12,079 nt of DNA from JAKLHL01 sp964411885 (GTDB lineage Bacteria > Bdellovibrionota > JAFGOL01), in assembly GCA_964411885.1 (NCBI GenBank), contig CAYPMK010000041.1, positions 1 through 12,079 on the forward strand, written 5' to 3'. Within the stretch, counting starts at the first letter, position 1, and every line of letters starts with the position of its first letter. This document shows, in pieces, positions 8,260 to 12,079 of the stretch. The notes under the pieces were generated by a model. It saw nothing but the letters and a program-made list of their open reading frames with translations, made no database searches and was not told the DNA's origin. Both the position numbers and the translations under genes were made by a program.

Positions 8260-10049
8260 TATCTATAATATTTTTTGTGTACCTCTTCTCTGAGTTCAGA
8301 GTTTATTTTCACGTACTTATACATGTTGTCTATTATTATGTGTGGTCTGTAATTTTCTATGTATGGCTGAGATAATCTTATTACATGTGGGTTTACTAGT
8401 GTCATTAGAGGACATTCTTCTTCTGCGATTGCTCTCATCCTAGCTAGTAATTTTAATTTATCCGGTCCTTCTTTCATGACAGAAACTTTTTCGAATAAGC
8501 TATCGTATTCTGCATTTTTGAATCTACTGTCATTAGGTCCGGGATATACAGCCTTGCTGTATAGAAGTCTTAAGAAGTCCTCTGGAATAGGTATATCTGC
8601 TTTCCACTGGAATGAAAGAATCTGATAATTTCTTTTATTTGATACTTCGTCATCTAATTTAGCAAGGTTCATTGGTGTGAAGTTTATCTTTACTCCAATT
8701 TCACTTAACGATTTTGCAAAGAACTCACCTATTTGTTTTGATGCTATAGAATCTGTAAGTAGCATACTTAGAGGAGGTAATCCTTTTCCTGCTGGATAGC
8801 CAGCTTTAACCATTAGTTTTTTTGCTTTCTCTATATCGTGTTGGCGATATGGGTTCTTGTAGTTTGGATCGAAACCAAAAATTCCCGGTGGTATTAACCA
8901 ATTGGCAACTACTGCCTGATTATTATAGAATAGTGCATTATGTTTTTTGCCGTCGTAAGCTAGTGCGATTGCTTGTCTTAGATACTTATTGTTGCCTATT
9001 ATTTTATCTTCCATATTGAATGAAAAATATGTTGTTTCTAGTCTTTGTGTCTTGTGTACATGTATTCCTTTGTTCTCTAAACTCTTAGAAAGATTTCCGC
9101 TGGTTGGGAACGCATCAAAATAACTGTCTTTATCTAATATTACTATATCTATAAGACCTTTGTTGAAGTTCATCCATCTTGGAGCATCATCTAATAGTAT
9201 GTGATAGACGATCTTGTCTATGAATGGGATTTCTTTTCCTGCATATCTTAAAAGAGTGGTGTCTTCGTCTGGAGAACCATCAAAGCTAGGAAATTTACCG
9301 TGTTTGTAATTTGGATTCTTTACCAATGATATTTTTAGATTTTTTTCAGCGTCTTTTTCCCAGTTCTGGACCATGAAAGCGCCTGAACCAACAGGGTGGT
9401 ATTTGAATTCTGCACCATAGTGTTCAACTGCTTCTCTTGGAACGATGAAAGCATTTGGTCTAATTAATATTACAGGGAAAAAAGAGGCTGTCTTTTTTAG
9501 GTTGAATTGAACAGTGTATTTATCTAATGCCTTAAGGCCTTCTATCTGCTCATCTATTCCGAGATCTTTTTTTCCTACCGATCTTTTTTTGAATTCATCT
9601 GCACCTTTGATGATATCAACCAGAGCCATTGAAAAGAACATGCTTTGTGTTTCTGGTGTAACTATACTTCTTTTTAATGAATAGACCACGTCTTCAGCGA
9701 CTAATTCTCTACCTTTTTCGTTGTTGTTCTTAAAACAAGGGTCGTCTGAGAACCTAACACCTTGTTTTAATTTTATAGTGTATGTAAGACCATCTTTACT
9801 TACTTCTGGCATGCCTTCTGCTAATACAGGATAAAGTTGAAAGGATGATTTAACATAATTGTATTCGTATAAACCGTCGTAGATTTGTCTGGCTATTTCA
9901 TGAGAGTGTCTATCTCTTATTGTTATAGGATCTACTCCCGGTATTATTTCTGAAAGATATAGATTGAGAGTGTTGTTTTTTTGTCCATCATCTGCGCATG
10001 AAAAGCAGAGCATTAAAGACAAAATGCTCAAATAAAAAACCTTTTTCAT
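8259..10049 (-). CDS. Peptide/nickel-type ABC transporter substrate-binding lipoprotein (SBP_bac_5 family)
   Basis: This 596-residue extracytoplasmic solute-binding protein is of the DppA/OppA type, which captures oligopeptides or similar ligands. It has a basic, hydrophobic signal (1-17) ending in CFSC. Cys18 is the probable lipidated residue, although the -3 position (Cys) makes the lipobox irregular; Cys15 is a poorer alternative. The body has the family pattern: ARQIYDGLYEYN near residue 53, KDGLTYTIKLKQGVRFSDD near 85-103, ELVAEDVVYSLKR (115-127), a proline-rich IPPGIFGFDPNYKNPY near 400, and a C-terminal LLYSKAVYPGPNDSRF segment. AGAGGGGA (about seven bases before the ATG) is a good Shine-Dalgarno site. 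It heads the minus-strand operon and its TAA overlaps the ATG of the sensor gene. No permease or ATPase genes accompany it, so it may feed an unlinked transporter or present ligand to the neighbouring CHASE4 sensor; the latter is inference. Confidence 0.92.
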   Translation of the reverse strand: MKKVFYLSILSLMLCFSCADDGQKNNTLNLYLSEIIPGVDPITIRDRHSHEIARQIYDGLYEYNYVKSSFQLYPVLAEGMPEVSKDGLTYTIKLKQGVRFSDDPCFKNNNEKGRELVAEDVVYSLKRSIVTPETQSMFFSMALVDIIKGADEFKKRSVGKKDLGIDEQIEGLKALDKYTVQFNLKKTASFFPVILIRPNAFIVPREAVEHYGAEFKYHPVGSGAFMVQNWEKDAEKNLKISLVKNPNYKHGKFPSFDGSPDEDTTLLRYAGKEIPFIDKIVYHILLDDAPRWMNFNKGLIDIVILDKDSYFDAFPTSGNLSKSLENKGIHVHKTQRLETTYFSFNMEDKIIGNNKYLRQAIALAYDGKKHNALFYNNQAVVANWLIPPGIFGFDPNYKNPYRQHDIEKAKKLMVKAGYPAGKGLPPLSMLLTDSIASKQIGEFFAKSLSEIGVKINFTPMNLAKLDDEVSNKRNYQILSFQWKADIPIPEDFLRLLYSKAVYPGPNDSRFKNAEYDSLFEKVSVMKEGPDKLKLLARMRAIAEEECPLMTLVNPHVIRLSQPYIENYRPHIIIDNMYKYVKINSELREEVHKKYYR

Positions 10050-10096
10050 TTTAATTCCCCTCTATGGTTTTATACCCCTAAAGAACACACTAAAAA

Positions 10097-10107
10097 TGAC
10101 AATGTCA
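10097..10107. repeat. Short perfect palindrome, possible operator
   Basis: TGACA-A-TGTCA is a perfect inverted repeat with 5-base arms and a one-base centre, placed in the middle of the divergent control region. Its size and place suit a dimeric regulator, but it is short enough to occur by chance, and no regulator gene is adjacent. Confidence 0.3.
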
Positions 10108-10193
10108 AGTGATTATATAGGCTTATGGCGACGTCTTATTTTGTTCTTTATTTGTATAATCTTTGATACACTAGCTTTATTCTTAAAAAACAA

Positions 10194-10198
10194 GGGGG
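10194..10198 (+). promoter_or_regulatory. Ribosome-binding site fixing the start of the small secreted protein
   Basis: AAGGGGGT (GGGGG core at 10194-10198) lies five bases before the ATG at 10204. The more upstream in-frame ATGs at 10096 and 10102 lack such a site and would bury the signal peptide behind a second hydrophobic stretch, so 10204 is the better start. Confidence 0.7.
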
Positions 10199-10203
10199 TA
10201 GCC

Positions 10204-10533
10204 ATGTCACGTAGATATATTATTACTATAGCTGTGCTCTTGATTGCATTCGGTAGTACTTGGGGATTCTCGCAAAAACCTAAAAATGAAAGCGATCCAG
10301 AACACACATATTACATAGTTAAAACACAAAAGGGTGTAGACCCAGAAAAGCTAAGGGACATATTTGCTCCACATATATTGGATGAAATAAAGTTGGTTTC
10401 TGGAACTACATATAGATTAAAGTTCAAAGAAGATCCGGGAATAAAAGAATTACAACGTCTTGTAAAACAGAAAGGGGGGCTTGGCATAGTAGAGCCAGAT
10501 CAAAAGGTGCTAATGACCAATCCAATGCAATGA
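10204..10533 (+). CDS. Small secreted protein resembling a stand-alone subtilisin (S8) prodomain
   Basis: The protein has 109 residues. Residues 1-23 form a signal peptide: Arg3-Arg4, a hydrophobic core IITIAVLLIAFG, then a likely cleavage after GFS. The mature part of about 85 residues starts with a polar linker and continues as YYIVKTQKGVDPEKLRDIF (36-54), TYRLKFKEDPGIKELQRLV (69-87) and GIVEPDQKV (94-102). This strand-helix-strand-strand-helix-strand order, with the IVK...GVD, then VEPD near the end, is the pattern of fervidolysin-type and Inhibitor I9 prodomains of S8 proteases, which fold and inhibit the enzyme. Here no protease domain follows: the gene ends and overlaps rarA by ATGA. 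It could act in trans as a chaperone or inhibitor of an unlinked protease, or use the fold for another purpose. The family assignment is from pattern alone, so confidence in function is moderate. Confidence 0.6.
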   Translation: MSRRYIITIAVLLIAFGSTWGFSQKPKNESDPEHTYYIVKTQKGVDPEKLRDIFAPHILDEIKLVSGTTYRLKFKEDPGIKELQRLVKQKGGLGIVEPDQKVLMTNPMQ

Positions 10534-11855
10534 TGAAGAAAAGTATACCACTCGCTGAACGTTTTAGACCAAGAGACTTTAATGAATACGTTGGGCAGGA
10601 ACATCTAACATCCCAAGGAAAGCTTTTTAGACGATCTGTAGAAGAAGGCACCCTTGGTAGTTGTATCTTTTGGGGACCTCCGGGTTGTGGAAAAACTTCT
10701 TTAGCACACGTTATAGCCTCTGTCGCAGAAAAACCTTTTGTTTCTTTTAGTGCAGTACTTCAGGGAGTTAAAGAGGTAAGACAGATAGTGGATGAGGCAG
10801 AACAGAGCGTTCGTGCTGGTGGTAATAATATAATACTTTTTATAGACGAGATACACAGATTCAACAAGGCTCAACAAGATGCTCTTTTGCCTCATGTAGA
10901 AAAAGGAACTATAACGCTTATCGGTGCTACGACAGAGAATCCTTCTTTTGAAGTTATAGGGGCGTTACTTAGTAGGTGTCAGGTTTATGTACTGCAACCA
11001 CTTACAGATGAAAACGTCGCAGAAATAGTGAGAAGATCTTTGTCTGATAAAGAAAGAGGTCTTGGTAGTTTTAATGTAGATTTACCAGAAGACGCTTTTA
11101 ATTTTATAGTCAATATTTCTAATGGTGATGTGAGAACAGCACTAAATGCCTTAGAACTTGCTTGCTTGGGCGTTAAAGCGAACGAGAGTGGCAAGAGGCA
11201 GATATCAATATCTATTATTAAAGAGGCTGTAAGCTCTAGAAAGATAGCTTATGATAAGGGTGGAGAAGAACACTATAATCTTATCTCTGCATTACATAAG
11301 TCAATGCGTGGTTCAGATCCTCAAGCGGCACTTTATTGGTTGGGAAGAATGATAGAGGGTGGAGCAGATCCATTGTATATAGCAAGAAGGTTAATAAGGT
11401 TTGCCAGCGAGGATGTTGGCCTTTCTGATCCCAATGCTTTAGTACAAGCAGTTGCTGTAAAGGATGCTGTCCACTTTTTGGGTTATCCTGAATGTAATAC
11501 CGCTTTGGCGCAATGCGTGTTGTATCTTTCGACAGCCCCGAAATCTAATAGTATATATATGGCCGTTAAATCTGTAGAAAGAGCAGTTAAAGACACTAGG
11601 AATGAACCAGTACCTCTTAATATCAGGAATGCTCCTACAAAATTAATGGAAGATCTTGGTTATGGTGAAGGATATGAATATGACCACGATAGTGATTATG
11701 GTTTTTCTGGTCAAGAATTCCTTCCTAATACCATAAGGAACAAAACGTTCTATAGGCCGGGTAAATTTGGTTTTGAGAAAGAGATAAAAAAGAGAATTGA
11801 TTTTTGGTCTGGTCTAAAACAAAAGATACATAATATAGATAAAAAGGGACCTTAA
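10530..11855 (+). CDS. rarA: Replication-associated recombination ATPase RarA (MgsA/WRNIP1 family)
   Basis: RarA is a homotetrameric AAA+ ATPase related to clamp-loader subunits that acts at stalled replication forks in the cytoplasm. The 441 residues carry an N-terminal RFRPRDFNEYVGQEHL (11-26), Walker A GPPGCGKT (49-56), Walker B LFIDEIHRF (103-111), sensor 1 GATTENPSFEV (132-142), the arginine finger in LSRC (Arg149) and the sensor 2 region GDVRTALNALE (199-209). These are followed by the RarA-specific helical and tetramerisation domains (HKSMRGSDPQAALYWLGRM at 256-274, LYIARRLIRFASEDVGL at 282-298, and YLSTAPKSNS near 332-341). The length is typical. The start ATG overlaps the stop of the preceding secreted-protein gene (ATGA, 10530-10533), and ATG 10533 is a possible second start. 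There is no independent Shine-Dalgarno site, so translation is probably coupled. Its stop overlaps that of the convergent acyltransferase gene. Confidence 0.97.
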   Translation: MMKKSIPLAERFRPRDFNEYVGQEHLTSQGKLFRRSVEEGTLGSCIFWGPPGCGKTSLAHVIASVAEKPFVSFSAVLQGVKEVRQIVDEAEQSVRAGGNNIILFIDEIHRFNKAQQDALLPHVEKGTITLIGATTENPSFEVIGALLSRCQVYVLQPLTDENVAEIVRRSLSDKERGLGSFNVDLPEDAFNFIVNISNGDVRTALNALELACLGVKANESGKRQISISIIKEAVSSRKIAYDKGGEEHYNLISALHKSMRGSDPQAALYWLGRMIEGGADPLYIARRLIRFASEDVGLSDPNALVQAVAVKDAVHFLGYPECNTALAQCVLYLSTAPKSNSIYMAVKSVERAVKDTRNEPVPLNIRNAPTKLMEDLGYGEGYEYDHDSDYGFSGQEFLPNTIRNKTFYRPGKFGFEKEIKKRIDFWSGLKQKIHNIDKKGP

Positions 11856-12079
11856 TTTTTTTGATCTAATCTTAATACTCTGGAAAATGAGTCTACATAC
11901 TCCCAGTTAACAGCACTCATCTCTAATAATACAAAAAAATCATAACATCTGAATATAGGATCGAATACTGGTTCACCAATGAGTTTAGCGCCTATTTTCA
12001 TATAACCTTTTATTAAACTTCCAAGGAGTTCTTTCCTGTATTCTTTAGGAGGGTTCTTTAGTATCTCTGCTTTTTGATC
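11852..12079 (-). CDS. GNAT acyltransferase of the OlsB/'hemolysin' family, C-terminal end (N-terminus outside window)
   Basis: Seventy-five codons plus a TAA (11852-11854) are open to the right edge of the window, read leftward. The segment KGYMKIGAKLIGEPVFDP followed by CYDFFVLLEM matches the conserved end of the GNAT-fold acyltransferases of the putative hemolysin/ornithine-acyl-ACP N-acyltransferase group (COG3176-like), where GYLRLGA...GEPAxDPxF...DFFVLL is typical. Members transfer a fatty acyl group from acyl-ACP to an amine, for example in ornithine-lipid synthesis; the substrate here cannot be judged. The gene continues beyond the window, so the acyl-CoA/ACP-binding core is not visible. 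Its stop overlaps the rarA stop by two bases, tail to tail. Confidence 0.7.
   Translation of the reverse strand, partial: DQKAEILKNPPKEYRKELLGSLIKGYMKIGAKLIGEPVFDPIFRCYDFFVLLEMSAVNWEYVDSFSRVLRLDQKN

Larger units (their letters stand above)
10050..10203. promoter_or_regulatory. Divergent intergenic control region
   Basis: These 154 bases separate the minus-strand lipoprotein operon from the plus-strand secreted-protein/rarA pair, so promoters for both should lie here. Toward the plus strand, TATAAT at 10155-10160 is a perfect -10 hexamer, but its -35 is poor. Toward the minus strand, TATAAT is read at 10117-10112 and TTGACA at 10108-10103, but these two are in the wrong order to form one promoter and neither has a good partner. 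The exact promoters remain unresolved. Confidence 0.45.

Noticed and set aside
10096..10203. N-terminal extension of the small secreted protein starting at the ATG at 10096
   Set aside because: It lacks a ribosome-binding site, spans the divergent promoter region with its palindrome and TATAAT, and would place a second hydrophobic stretch before a good signal peptide that has its own strong Shine-Dalgarno site.
11844..11862. Terminator hairpin at the rarA end (AAGGGACCTT followed by T-run)
   Set aside because: The stem is four pairs with a two-base loop, too small to form; the T-run encodes Lys and Asn codons of the opposing gene.

Overview
The window is a compact, A+T-rich bacterial chromosome segment (roughly one third G+C by eye, with heavy use of ATA, AGA and CTT codons). 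It carries eight complete genes and two genes cut by the window edges. TGA is used as a stop (carA and the small secreted protein), so the standard bacterial code applies. Several genes have clear Shine-Dalgarno sequences, and a likely lipoprotein signal is present. The carbamoyl-phosphate synthase pair resembles the type found in Bacteroidetes and in the eukaryotic CPS1/CAD enzymes rather than the E. coli type. The strong Shine-Dalgarno sites are not typical of Bacteroidetes, so I do not assign a phylum. No mobile element, tRNA, rRNA, CRISPR array or phage structural gene is visible, and no gene-free stretch reaches 300 bases.

Layout: (1) 1-620, plus strand, is the 3' end of an unrecognised protein. 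(2) 705-6273, plus strand, holds a MATE-family exporter, carA and carB, with an 8-nt gap and then an ATGA overlap, so they are probably co-transcribed. (3) 6274-10049, minus strand, is a tightly packed operon transcribed as substrate-binding lipoprotein, then CHASE4 sensor histidine-kinase-like protein, then MazG-like nucleotide pyrophosphohydrolase. Its first two genes are coupled by TAATG. (4) 10050-10203 is a divergent control region with a short palindrome. (5) 10204-11855, plus strand, holds a small secreted protein resembling a free-standing subtilisin-type prodomain and, overlapping it by ATGA, the replication-maintenance ATPase RarA. (6) 11852-12079, minus strand, is the C-terminal end of a GNAT acyltransferase of the OlsB/'hemolysin' family.

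How the genes may work together: CarA and CarB form one enzyme making carbamoyl phosphate for pyrimidines and arginine. The minus-strand operon looks like a ligand-sensing unit, with a periplasmic binding lipoprotein without permeases next to a sensor with a large extracytoplasmic CHASE4 domain. The sensor has arginine where the phospho-accepting histidine should be, while its ATP-binding boxes are intact, and no response regulator lies nearby. This is the most unusual thing in the window. Both convergent junctions have abutting or overlapping stop codons, leaving no room for an ordinary terminator between genes.
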